Origin: JBMNKL01 sp050952225
GTDB lineage: Bacteria > Bacillota > Clostridia > Acetivibrionales > DTU013
Direction: 5' to 3'
Assembly (NCBI GenBank): GCA_050952225.1
Contig: JBMNKL010000003.1
Location: forward strand, 248,001-312,000
Length of the DNA: 64,000 bases
In this document: piece after piece, positions 27,278 through 35,581 of the stretch
How positions within the stretch are numbered: position 1 is the first letter of the stretch
Layout of the letters: the number at the start of each line of letters is the position of its first letter
The notes under the pieces: model-generated
Told to the model about the DNA's origin: nothing
What the model saw: only the letters and a program-made list of their open reading frames with translations
Databases searched by the model: none
Program-made: the position numbers and the translations under genes

Positions 27278-27925
27278 GTGGAAGAAAATAACCGAAGGCA
27301 GCCTTCGGAAAGGAAAATAGCCAGGATGAAGCCAAATTCAGCGGATTACAATTCCAAAAAGAGCAACATCCGGTGGGTAATAATTGTAACTATCGCATCT
27401 TTCATTATTTCGGCGTTTTTTTCGGTTGTGTCCTCGGATATACTAAAAGAAGCAAAGATATTTACGGCCTTTATTGTTATACTTGTAATAATAATAACTA
27501 ATATTGTTTTTGATATTATCGGGACAGCGGTTACGGCTGCCGAAGAAGCGCCGTTTCACGCAATGGCGTCAAAGAAGTTTTACGCGGCCAGGCAGTCAAT
27601 CAGGCTCATAAGAAACGCGGACAAGGTCTCGAATGTGTGCAATGACATTGTGGGCGATATTTGCGGAATTATCAGCGGAGCAGCCGGTGCCTACATTATT
27701 CTCAGAATAATCGGAGACCATGAGGCGGTTACAACAGCGGAACTTTTTGTAACCGGAATGATAACGGCGCTTACCGTAGGCGGCAAGGCATTCGGAAAAA
27801 TCATAGCGCTGCGTAACAGTAATAGTATAATATATAAGGTTGGAGTTATAACAAAGTTTATTACAGACGGGTTTTTAATCTTTAAAAAAAGGAAACCGGG
27901 AAATGGAAGGAACAAAAGAAAGTAA
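27278..27925 (+). CDS. oapA: OLE-associated membrane protein OapA
   Basis: Membrane protein that binds OLE RNA and brings it to the membrane; the complex is linked to Mg2+, cold and alcohol stress in B. halodurans. GTG 27278 is chosen because GGAGGT lies eight bases upstream; a TTG at 27263 overlaps that site. About four hydrophobic segments are seen, including WVIIVTIASFIISAFFSVV and FTAFIVILVIIITNIVFDII. A DxxxD motif (DIVGD, residues 123-127) matches the essential OapA motif. It ends in a basic tail KKRKPGNGRNKRK and overlaps dxs by 23 bases. Confidence 0.85.
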   Translation: MEENNRRQPSERKIARMKPNSADYNSKKSNIRWVIIVTIASFIISAFFSVVSSDILKEAKIFTAFIVILVIIITNIVFDIIGTAVTAAEEAPFHAMASKKFYAARQSIRLIRNADKVSNVCNDIVGDICGIISGAAGAYIILRIIGDHEAVTTAELFVTGMITALTVGGKAFGKIIALRNSNSIIYKVGVITKFITDGFLIFKKRKPGNGRNKRK

Positions 27926-29795
27926 AAACGGCAAATTGCTTGATCGGGTAAACATGCCCGAAGATGTCAGGAAGCTTGATTTGCAGCAATTGAACATACT
28001 TGCCGGCGAAATAAGGAATTTTTTAATAGAGAAGGTTTCAATAACGGGCGGACACCTGGCGTCAAATCTTGGGGTCGTGGAGCTGACGCTGGCGCTGCAC
28101 AAGGTTTTCGACACCCCGAAGGATAAAATTATATGGGATGTAGGCCACCAGTCGTACGTGCATAAAATAATCACGGGCAGGAAAGACAGGTTTGATACGC
28201 TAAGGCAGACCAACGGGATATCAGGATTTCCCAGGAGCAGTGAAAGCGAACATGATTGTTTTAATACAGGCCACAGCAGTACGTCTGTTTCAGCTGCGCT
28301 TGGATTCGCCAAGGCCCGTGATATTCTCAGTGAGAATTATTCGGTAGTCGCCGTCATAGGAGACGGGGCGCTGACGGGCGGGATGGCATTTGAAGCGTTG
28401 AATGACGCGGGCAGGTCGCCTAACAATATTATTATAGTCCTGAACGATAACGGGATGTCCATAAGCAAAAATGTAGGCGGTTTTTCCCGTTACTTGAGCA
28501 AGATAAGGACACAGCCCATTTACTCAAGGGCAAGAGATGAATTTGACCTGTTTCTCAAAAAATTGCCCGCCATCGGCAATAGTGCCGCCCGTGCTCTGAA
28601 ACTTGCAAAGGGAACTATAAAGTACATGCTGACGCCGGGCATTATCTTTGAAGAGTTGGGGCTTAAATACCTGGGTCCCATTGACGGGCACAATATCGGC
28701 GAGCTTGTTAAAGTATTTTCAGGCGCAAAGGCAGCGAAAGGGCCCGTACTTGTTCATGTGCTGACGCAGAAAGGAAAGGGTTACCGTTTTGCGGAGAACA
28801 AACCGCAGGAATTCCACGGGATTTTGCCCTTTGAAATAGAAACCGGCGAAGTAAAAATAAACAACGGTCCCTCTTACTTCGATGTTTTCGGCAAAAAAAT
28901 GGTTGATATGGCTGCGAAGGAGCCACGGCTTACGGCTATAACCGCAGCGATGCCCGTAGGCACGGGCTTGGATGAGTTTTCGAAAAAGTACCCGAAAAGG
29001 TTTTTCGATGTGGGTATAGCGGAGCAGCATGCGGTTACATTTGCCGCGGGGTTGGCCAAAGCAGGCATAATACCCGTTGTAGCAGTGTACTCATCTTTTT
29101 TGCAAAGGTCATATGACCAGATACTTCATGATGTTGCGCTGCAAAACCTGCATGTTGTTTTTGCCGTCGACAGGGCGGGATTAGTAGGAGAGGATGGCGA
29201 GACACACCAGGGCATTTATGATTTGTCGTTTCTGAGCCATATACCGAATATGACGATTGCTGCGCCTTGTGATTACAACGAGCTTGAGCAACTCCTGGAA
29301 TACGCGGTGTTCAGTCATAACGGACCTATAGCCGTCAGGTATCCGCGGGGTTCGGGACCGAGACTCCTGGCCGCGGCAAAGCCGGTACGAAGGGGCAAAG
29401 GGGTCAAACTGCTTCAGGGTGAAGACATAACCATTGCTGCCGTGGGAAACATGGTGGAAACAGCCCTGAAAGCAGCTGAAATATTAAAGAAAAGCGACAT
29501 AAGCGCTGAAGTGATAAACGCACGGTTTGTCAAGCCCCTCGATGAAAGGTTGATCCTCATGAGCGCGGAAAAAACCGGGGCAATAGTGACAATCGAAGAC
29601 AACTGTGTCCGGGGAGGCTTTGGAAGCGCCGTTTTAGAGCTGCTTAACAGAAAAGAACTTACGGTTAAATCCGAAGCGATAGGTTTCCAGGATATCCCCG
29701 TTACGCATGGGTCAAGGGAAGACATATACAAAAAGCATAATCTTGATGCAGTATCGGTTGCGCGCAAAGTGACAGAAATACTTAAACGGATGTGA
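27903..29795 (+). CDS. dxs: 1-deoxy-D-xylulose-5-phosphate synthase
   Basis: Thiamine-diphosphate enzyme joining pyruvate and glyceraldehyde 3-phosphate, the first step of the MEP isoprenoid pathway. It has 630 residues. Visible blocks are ASNLGVVELTLALH, WDVGHQSYVHKI, the ThDP motif GDGALTGGMAFEALNDAG and ending at LNDNGMSISKN, then FDVGIAEQHAVTFAAGLA in the transketolase-like half. It overlaps oapA and sits with ispA, so two isoprenoid enzymes flank the OLE system. Confidence 0.97.
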   Translation: MEGTKESKNGKLLDRVNMPEDVRKLDLQQLNILAGEIRNFLIEKVSITGGHLASNLGVVELTLALHKVFDTPKDKIIWDVGHQSYVHKIITGRKDRFDTLRQTNGISGFPRSSESEHDCFNTGHSSTSVSAALGFAKARDILSENYSVVAVIGDGALTGGMAFEALNDAGRSPNNIIIVLNDNGMSISKNVGGFSRYLSKIRTQPIYSRARDEFDLFLKKLPAIGNSAARALKLAKGTIKYMLTPGIIFEELGLKYLGPIDGHNIGELVKVFSGAKAAKGPVLVHVLTQKGKGYRFAENKPQEFHGILPFEIETGEVKINNGPSYFDVFGKKMVDMAAKEPRLTAITAAMPVGTGLDEFSKKYPKRFFDVGIAEQHAVTFAAGLAKAGIIPVVAVYSSFLQRSYDQILHDVALQNLHVVFAVDRAGLVGEDGETHQGIYDLSFLSHIPNMTIAAPCDYNELEQLLEYAVFSHNGPIAVRYPRGSGPRLLAAAKPVRRGKGVKLLQGEDITIAAVGNMVETALKAAEILKKSDISAEVINARFVKPLDERLILMSAEKTGAIVTIEDNCVRGGFGSAVLELLNRKELTVKSEAIGFQDIPVTHGSREDIYKKHNLDAVSVARKVTEILKRM

Positions 29796-29810
29796 GACGG
29801 AGGTATTTGC

Positions 29811-30632
29811 TTGGAAAAGGAAAGGCTGGACGTCCTGATGGTTAAAAAAGGCTTGTGTGATAGCCGCGAAAGAGCTAAGAGCCTGATAATGGCAGGGTTG
29901 GTTTTTGTTAATGGAGAGCCGGCGAATAAAGCCGGTACCAGTTACCCTGCCGAAGCGGACATCGAAGTAAAGGAAAACCCGAATCCTTACGTCAGCAGGG
30001 GCGGTCTGAAAATAGAAAAGGCAATAAATTATTTCGATATAGACCTGAAGGGAAAAACGGTGCTGGACGTTGGCGCTTCAACAGGGGGATTTACCGATTG
30101 CATGCTCAAACACGGAGCGGCAAAAGTGGTCGCGGTGGACGTAGGGTATGGCCAGTTGGCCTGGCGGTTGAGAAATGACGAGCGTGTAATTAATCTTGAG
30201 AGAACCAATATAAGGTACCTGAAGCCTGAAGATATTAATGTGGACATTGATTTTGCCACGATAGACGTTTCATTCATATCTTTGAAAAAAGTGCTGCCTG
30301 TCGTTTACACCCTGCTGGACAAAGAAAAGGGAGAGGTTTTGTGCCTTATTAAGCCGCAGTTTGAAGCAGGCCGCGAAAAGGTCGGAAAACGCGGCGTAGT
30401 GAAGGATATTAATGTGCACAGGCAGGTTGTTGGGGATATTGTCAATTTCGCAATCAACTCCGGGTTTTGTTTTAAAGGCGTCACGTACTCGCCGATAAAA
30501 GGTCCGGAGGGGAACATAGAGTATTTATGCTACTTGTCCGTCACGGGCGTCGGCGCTTCACCTGAAGAGATATCATCCCTCATAGAGGAAACGGTTAAAT
30601 GTTCCCATAATGAACTTAACGTCAACAGTTGA
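29811..30632 (+). CDS. tlyA: TlyA-family rRNA 2'-O-methyltransferase
   Basis: Predicted 2'-O-methylase of 16S/23S rRNA, also described as hemolysin-like (YqxC). The TTG start is supported by ACGGAGG eight bases upstream. An N-terminal S4 RNA-binding domain (LDVLMVKKGLCDSRERAK) is followed by an FtsJ-like domain with LDVGASTGGFTDCML and the catalytic Lys region LIKPQFEAGREKVGKRG. Length is 273 residues. It normally precedes nadK or argR, but here an inserted block follows. Confidence 0.94.
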   Translation: MEKERLDVLMVKKGLCDSRERAKSLIMAGLVFVNGEPANKAGTSYPAEADIEVKENPNPYVSRGGLKIEKAINYFDIDLKGKTVLDVGASTGGFTDCMLKHGAAKVVAVDVGYGQLAWRLRNDERVINLERTNIRYLKPEDINVDIDFATIDVSFISLKKVLPVVYTLLDKEKGEVLCLIKPQFEAGREKVGKRGVVKDINVHRQVVGDIVNFAINSGFCFKGVTYSPIKGPEGNIEYLCYLSVTGVGASPEEISSLIEETVKCSHNELNVNS

Positions 30633-30692
30633 TCAGCGCTGTAATATTTGTTAAATAATATGAGTCCTAAATATTTATTCAAAAAAAGAAAG

Positions 30693-31177
30693 GGTAAGTT
30701 GTAAAATTAATTGCCCAAACTGAAGAAAAAATAGTGACTCAAGTCGGAACCTCTGATAATGTTTTAAGTGACCAAACCAAAAACATAGGAGGGTCCGAAA
30801 TGAGTCAACTTAATAATACCACGAAGCAAAGAAGCTTTAAACACCTAAATGAGAGAGAAAGGTATCAAATCGAAATATTAATAAGGGATGGGAAGAAACC
30901 AAAGGAGATAGCCTTAATATTGGGCAGGAATAGACGCACTATCGAGCGGGAAATAGCTCGTGGGAGCGTGAGGCTTATGAACAGCGATCTGACGTATGTT
31001 GTGAAATATTGTGCTGATGTAGGTCAACGAAGATATGAGGAGGCGGGATCAAATAAAGGAGCGGGTCTTAAAATTGGCCACGATCATAAATTAGCAAATC
31101 ACATAGAAAAAAAGATAATCGAGGACAAGTATTCACCGGACGCAGTGATAGGAGAAATAAAGGCCAAGGGATTAAAA
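30693..31177 (+). mobile_element. IS30-family insertion sequence remnant (left end)
   Basis: An IS30-like transposase start plus its upstream end. Bases 30693-30777 are identical to the reverse complement of 43081-43165, marking a shared IS left end. The element stops abruptly near 31177 at the first codons of a sugar isomerase gene. No right end is seen, so it is immobile. Confidence 0.8.
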
Positions 31178-31180
31178 TAG
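30800..31180 (+). pseudogene. IS30-family transposase, N-terminal fragment
   Basis: ATG 30800 follows AGGAGGG. The 126-residue fragment holds the IS30 helix-turn-helix region: HLNERERYQIEILIRDGKKP and IALILGRNRRTIEREIARG, then YSPDAVIGEIKAKGLK where the normal protein continues to its DDE catalytic domain. The DDE domain is missing, so it cannot transpose. The stop is supplied by the downstream gene sequence. Confidence 0.85.
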
Positions 31181-31977
31181 GCGTATGTAATCATGTTCTC
31201 CCCGGGAGAGGCTTTTTTGCGCCAAAACTGGTTAAGGAAGTCGGCTTCGACGGTATGTCCATAGAGTTCGGCAACTATGCCGATGGTTATCCGGTCTCTG
31301 TGCGCGAAGTGCAGGACGCATACCTGGATGCGCAGCAGAAATATGAAATAGAGTATCCGAATATCGGTATGAGCGGGTTTGACTACCTCCCGTTTCATGC
31401 GCACAAGGGCACTGCTATGCATGAAGTTGTAAAGCAGTCGTTAAGGCTGGCGATTGATGCAGCGGCGTATATGAAGATTCCCTTGGTATTCATACCTACA
31501 TTTGGCGTAAGCACAATTGAGACTGAGGACCAGTTTAAAAATGCCGTGCATATGTTCCAATATGCTGCGGATTATGCGGAAAAGAAGCACATAATGATTG
31601 CATCGGAAAGCGTTATGGATTTGCCGAGGCAAATACGGCTTTACGAAGAAGTAAGACGGGGAAACTTCCGCCTGTTCTATGACAGCGATAACTTCTTCTA
31701 TGAAAAAGGATACGACCAGGTAGAGATGTTGAAGGGAATGTATCCGTACATGGTTGACCAGCTCCATGTAAAGGATGGAAAAGCCGGCGTCTTGGCGGGA
31801 TCTCTGCTCGGCGACGGAGACTCGGATTTTGCGGGGACAATCGCCTTTCTCAAGGAAAAAGGCTTCAAAGGATGGATAATAAGCGAAAACCTGTATTTTA
31901 AGCCGCCGTTGTTTGAAATTGGCGGTGACGCTTTAAAAGCACTGCGTGAAGATGTGCAAAGACTGAAAAAGCTATAG
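31171..31977 (+). CDS. Sugar phosphate isomerase/epimerase (TIM barrel), start disturbed by IS30 remnant
   Basis: Xylose-isomerase-like TIM-barrel protein, about 268 residues when read from ATT 31171: IKIGVCNHVLPGRGFFAPKL. That is a complete family N-terminus except that the start codon is ATT at the IS30 junction. The first ATG is 31255, which would remove the first strand of the barrel. Likely metal ligands are in SIEFG, IASESVMD, FYDSDN and HVKDG, and ISENLYF. It begins a cluster of sugar or cyclitol genes. Substrate unknown; the original start may have been lost on insertion. Confidence 0.75.
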   Translation: MKIGVCNHVLPGRGFFAPKLVKEVGFDGMSIEFGNYADGYPVSVREVQDAYLDAQQKYEIEYPNIGMSGFDYLPFHAHKGTAMHEVVKQSLRLAIDAAAYMKIPLVFIPTFGVSTIETEDQFKNAVHMFQYAADYAEKKHIMIASESVMDLPRQIRLYEEVRRGNFRLFYDSDNFFYEKGYDQVEMLKGMYPYMVDQLHVKDGKAGVLAGSLLGDGDSDFAGTIAFLKEKGFKGWIISENLYFKPPLFEIGGDALKALREDVQRLKKL

Positions 31978-31993
31978 GATAGGATGTCAGAAT

Positions 31994-33265
31994 ATGAGCA
32001 TGAAAAAGGATTACATAATTATTCGTGAACTTGCAAAACAACTGGCAGAGATTGCAGCGCAGCCTATTAACGAGGAACGCAGGAAGCTTTGGTGCAAGCT
32101 GAATGCATTAAAGCCCGAGCGGCCGATGTATTTGATAGATGAACTGCCCTGGCACGAATTGAATGTAGACGGAGAGCTGACGCTTCAATGCCAGGATGAG
32201 ACCTGCAAAATGATAGAAAATGACTTGAGGAGGCAGCTCTATCGATATAAATACGTGCGTGACGACTATGTTTATGAGCCGGTTGTCTATGTGCAGAAGG
32301 TTATCCGCGGAATCGAGGAATCCAATGCGCTGACAGGCGTACCGTTTAACTACGGTATTTCTATAAAAGACGATGTTGTTTCAACCGATCCCAACAATTT
32401 GGTCGTGGCACATTCTTACCATGACCAGCTGGTTTCGGAAGAGGACCTGGAAAAACTCCGCTGTCCGGACATCTGCCTTGATGATGATGAAACGAAAAAA
32501 CGCGAAGAGATAGCCAATGAAGCGTTAAGTGATATTCTCACTGTCCGCATGGACGGTTTTACACCCTGGTACTGCGGATGGGACATGGTTGTAATGTGGC
32601 GGGGCGTTGAGAACGTAATTTACGGGTTTGTTGACGAGCCTGAATTTATGCACAAATTAATACGTAAAGTGCTCGATATTACTTTGCAGGCTCTTGACAA
32701 GTTGGAAGAGCAAGGGCTTTTGAGCTGGCCGCAGCGTACAATACATTGCGCCGGCGCATGGACGGACATTTTGCCTCAAAGCAGTTATGCCGAAGGAAAA
32801 TCAAGGGCAAGGGATCTTTGGACATATGGCATGGCGCAAATCCTGTACATGTTATCGCCTGAAAAGCATAACGAGTACGAGTTCAGTTATGCAAGGGAAT
32901 GGTACTCGAGGTTCGGATTTGGCTATTACGGCTGTTGTGAACCGCTGGATGACAGGCTGGAATATGTCAAAAAGATCCCGAACCTTAGGAAAATCAGCGC
33001 ATCTGCCTGGGTGAAAGATTACGATAGATTTTCTGAAAGCTTGGAAGGAAAATATGTCATGGTGATAAAACCGTCACCCAGTTGCCTCCTCGACGGCGGA
33101 TGGAACAGAGAGTTGATTGAGAATAATCTGCGTTCTTTGCTCGAGTCTGCAAAGAAATATAACAATGCCTGCGAATTCAACCTGAAGGATATTTCTACCG
33201 TAAACCATCATCCTGAGCGGATAGGTGAATGGTCGGATATTATGCGCAAATTGGTTGGCGGTTAA
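31994..33265 (+). CDS. Uroporphyrinogen decarboxylase (URO-D) superfamily protein
   Basis: A 423-residue soluble protein. The URO-D fold also includes corrinoid-dependent methyltransferases (MtaA, MtbA types). Such members in sugar clusters are far from the haem pathway. I see C-rich stretches WYCGWDMVVMWRG and GYYGCCEPLDDRLEYVKKIP, the latter resembling the C-terminal metal or substrate region of the methyltransferase-like members. No corrinoid protein gene is nearby. A role in demethylating a methylated cyclitol or sugar is a guess. It starts 16 bases after the isomerase. Confidence 0.75.
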   Translation: MSMKKDYIIIRELAKQLAEIAAQPINEERRKLWCKLNALKPERPMYLIDELPWHELNVDGELTLQCQDETCKMIENDLRRQLYRYKYVRDDYVYEPVVYVQKVIRGIEESNALTGVPFNYGISIKDDVVSTDPNNLVVAHSYHDQLVSEEDLEKLRCPDICLDDDETKKREEIANEALSDILTVRMDGFTPWYCGWDMVVMWRGVENVIYGFVDEPEFMHKLIRKVLDITLQALDKLEEQGLLSWPQRTIHCAGAWTDILPQSSYAEGKSRARDLWTYGMAQILYMLSPEKHNEYEFSYAREWYSRFGFGYYGCCEPLDDRLEYVKKIPNLRKISASAWVKDYDRFSESLEGKYVMVIKPSPSCLLDGGWNRELIENNLRSLLESAKKYNNACEFNLKDISTVNHHPERIGEWSDIMRKLVGG

Positions 33266-33315
33266 AAATATTACGAATAATTGATTGTGACTGCCAGGGA
33301 AGAAGGAGGTAAATA

Positions 33316-34371
33316 ATGAAAGCCATAGTGTTTAAAAGACCGGGGGTTTGGGCTTTTGAAGAGCGGCCAAAGCCAACTATCAAGAACCCTGATGATGTTA
33401 TACTGAAAGTGCTGGGCGTGGGTATATGCGGAACGGATCTGCATATCCTTATGGATCCTCCGCTGCATCCTGCACAGACGGACATAATATTCGGGCACGA
33501 GTTTTGCGGCCAGGTGGAAGAGGTGGGACCCGGAGTAAGGGATCTGAAACCCGGCGACAAGGTTATTGTCGATCCTCATCCGCCATGCGGATATTGCAAC
33601 AACTGCCGCAGCAACCGCCTGGAAATGTGTGAGAATTTGTTTCTGCATGGCGAAGGCATAGAGGGACAGGCTGCAACTCATGGTATTTTCAGAGATGGCG
33701 GTCTTACTAGTTACACTTGTGTTCCGGCTGGCTCCGTATACAAGGTTGCGCCGGAAACACCGTTCCAAAGAATGGCGCTTGCTGAGCCTCTTTCCTGTGT
33801 AGGATACGGTATAGAAAAACTTAAGATACAGACAGGTGAAACGGTGTGCATATTAGGAGCCGGTCCCATTGGGCAGCTTTTCTGCGCGCTGGCGAAGGCA
33901 AATGGCGCCGTGAAAATCATTGTAAGCGAGCCTCATGAGTACAGGCGGAACAAGGCGCTTGAAATGGGAGCCACGCGGGTTGTTGATCCGATGAAGGAAG
34001 ACCTGAAAAAAGTAGTCTTGGAAGAAACCGGAGGACTTGGCGTCGATCATTGCATTGAAGCTGTGGGACAGCTTTTAATGACCGCGATCGACATGGTGCG
34101 CACTTGCGGCAAAGTGCTGTTGTTCGGCCATGACGAGACTGCCGCGCCGTCCATCAAGCTCGGAGAAATCGTAAAGAAAGAAGTGGAGATACACGGCTGC
34201 TTCTTAGGGAAGTTCTACTATGAAAAAGCCGCGAGGATTATCGAGAGCAACATACTGCCACTAGATAAGATTGCGACACATGTGCTGCCGCTTTCACGCT
34301 ACCAGGAAGGGCTTGACCTGCTGAGACAAGGAAAAGCGCTGAAAGTGGTTATTTATCCGGAAGAGTACTAA
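33316..34371 (+). CDS. Zinc-dependent alcohol dehydrogenase, IolM-like (scyllo-inosose 3-dehydrogenase)
   Basis: Medium-chain dehydrogenase/reductase of 351 residues. The catalytic zinc site is seen in GICGTDLH and FGHEFCGQVEEVG, the structural zinc in CGYCNNCRSNRLEMC, and the Rossmann loop in CILGAGPIGQLFCAL. GAAGGAGGT precedes the ATG. Next to a creatininase-family hydrolase and an IolO-like epimerase it matches the gene set of the Thermotoga inositol pathway (iolM, iolN, iolO). Substrate assignment is inference from that context; sorbitol or threonine dehydrogenases are alternatives. Confidence 0.82.
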   Translation: MKAIVFKRPGVWAFEERPKPTIKNPDDVILKVLGVGICGTDLHILMDPPLHPAQTDIIFGHEFCGQVEEVGPGVRDLKPGDKVIVDPHPPCGYCNNCRSNRLEMCENLFLHGEGIEGQAATHGIFRDGGLTSYTCVPAGSVYKVAPETPFQRMALAEPLSCVGYGIEKLKIQTGETVCILGAGPIGQLFCALAKANGAVKIIVSEPHEYRRNKALEMGATRVVDPMKEDLKKVVLEETGGLGVDHCIEAVGQLLMTAIDMVRTCGKVLLFGHDETAAPSIKLGEIVKKEVEIHGCFLGKFYYEKAARIIESNILPLDKIATHVLPLSRYQEGLDLLRQGKALKVVIYPEEY

Positions 34372-34386
34372 TGGAGGAAAGATAAA

Positions 34387-35508
34387 ATGGAAAAGAATAA
34401 GTGGCTGACTACGGAATACCCGCATATATTCTTTGAGAACAACAAGGTGGGACGCTTAAAGAAGCGTATATGGGATGCATCCGAAGAGGAAATTGACAAG
34501 ATATTAGTTGACTACGGCATACCGTCCGAGAGCGAGCTTGGGAAGCCTGGCTGCTACATACAGAACACGCCCCGCGCGAAGGTGATTGAGAAAAGACGCA
34601 AGAACGACATAGTGCTGGTGCCGATAGGCTGCACGGAGAACCATGGGTTGCACGCCAACAGCGGACTGGACACTTTCATGGTGACGTCCATCTGCGAGGC
34701 GGTGAGGAGGAAGACCGCCAAGGCAGGGCATGAGGTAGCGCTGGCATTTCCGCCGCTGAACTACGGCGGACATCCCTATCATCATTGTGGAATGCCTGGA
34801 ACCATCATGCTGCAGGAGACGACGATAGTGGACCTGTTATGCGATGTAATGCTGGGGCTGTGGGATGACGGATTCCGTAAGATAATCCTGGTGAACAACC
34901 ATGGAATGGACTGGATGCTGGAGACAGCGATACAGGAATTTTTCAAGCGCCACATGCTGCCTGGCTTTGCGACGGTAGTGGAATGGCACAGGGCTGTGCG
35001 AGAGTTCTTCTATCCGCTGGGGGAAGAGCGTCCTGATTTTGTAACGACACCGTTTGTGCACGCGGACGAATGCGAAACGTCGGTGGCGCTGCTGATGTTC
35101 CCGGGGATGGTGGACATGAGCGTGGTGCAGGATGCAGAGGCAAAGAGCCTGGGGATACTGGATGACGGTTTCTACGATGGATCAGTTGACTCGTTCCGCC
35201 GTCCGAACCGCTGGCAGGAGGCGGAAGGGCACAGGGCGATTGAACGTTTTGCCACACCGGAAGGCGTAGTAGGCAAACCGTCGCGCGCCAATCCGAGGAA
35301 GGCGAAGAGGGCTATAGCGGCGATATGTGAATATCTGAACTGCATGATAGAGGACATTCTCAACGTGTACCCGGCAGGGAAGGTGCCTGAGCCCACGAAG
35401 TTCTCGCTGCGTCCGTACGATGAGTACAAGGATTGCCTAAAAGAGCCGCTCAGCGAAGGATGGAAGAGCGTGCACGAGCTTCCGCGGCGTGGCATGTTCA
35501 TAAAGTAA
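34387..35508 (+). CDS. Creatininase-family hydrolase, IolN-like (3-dehydro-scyllo-inosose hydrolase)
   Basis: Metal-dependent hydrolase of 373 residues. The creatininase metal motifs are PIGCTENHGLHANSGLDTF and VHADECETSVALL. IolN opens the diketo-inositol ring to 5-keto-L-gluconate in Thermotoga. GGAGGAAAG precedes the ATG, 15 bases after the dehydrogenase. The gene is richer in G and C at third positions (many CTG and GCG codons) than its neighbours, hinting at separate origin. A plain amidohydrolase role is possible but less consistent with context. Confidence 0.8.
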   Translation: MEKNKWLTTEYPHIFFENNKVGRLKKRIWDASEEEIDKILVDYGIPSESELGKPGCYIQNTPRAKVIEKRRKNDIVLVPIGCTENHGLHANSGLDTFMVTSICEAVRRKTAKAGHEVALAFPPLNYGGHPYHHCGMPGTIMLQETTIVDLLCDVMLGLWDDGFRKIILVNNHGMDWMLETAIQEFFKRHMLPGFATVVEWHRAVREFFYPLGEERPDFVTTPFVHADECETSVALLMFPGMVDMSVVQDAEAKSLGILDDGFYDGSVDSFRRPNRWQEAEGHRAIERFATPEGVVGKPSRANPRKAKRAIAAICEYLNCMIEDILNVYPAGKVPEPTKFSLRPYDEYKDCLKEPLSEGWKSVHELPRRGMFIK

Positions 35509-35581
35509 AGGAAGGCATAAACGCAGAGAGGTTTTCATGAAAGGATTATAGCTGTTTCAAGCAGACTGAACGGTGAAAAAG

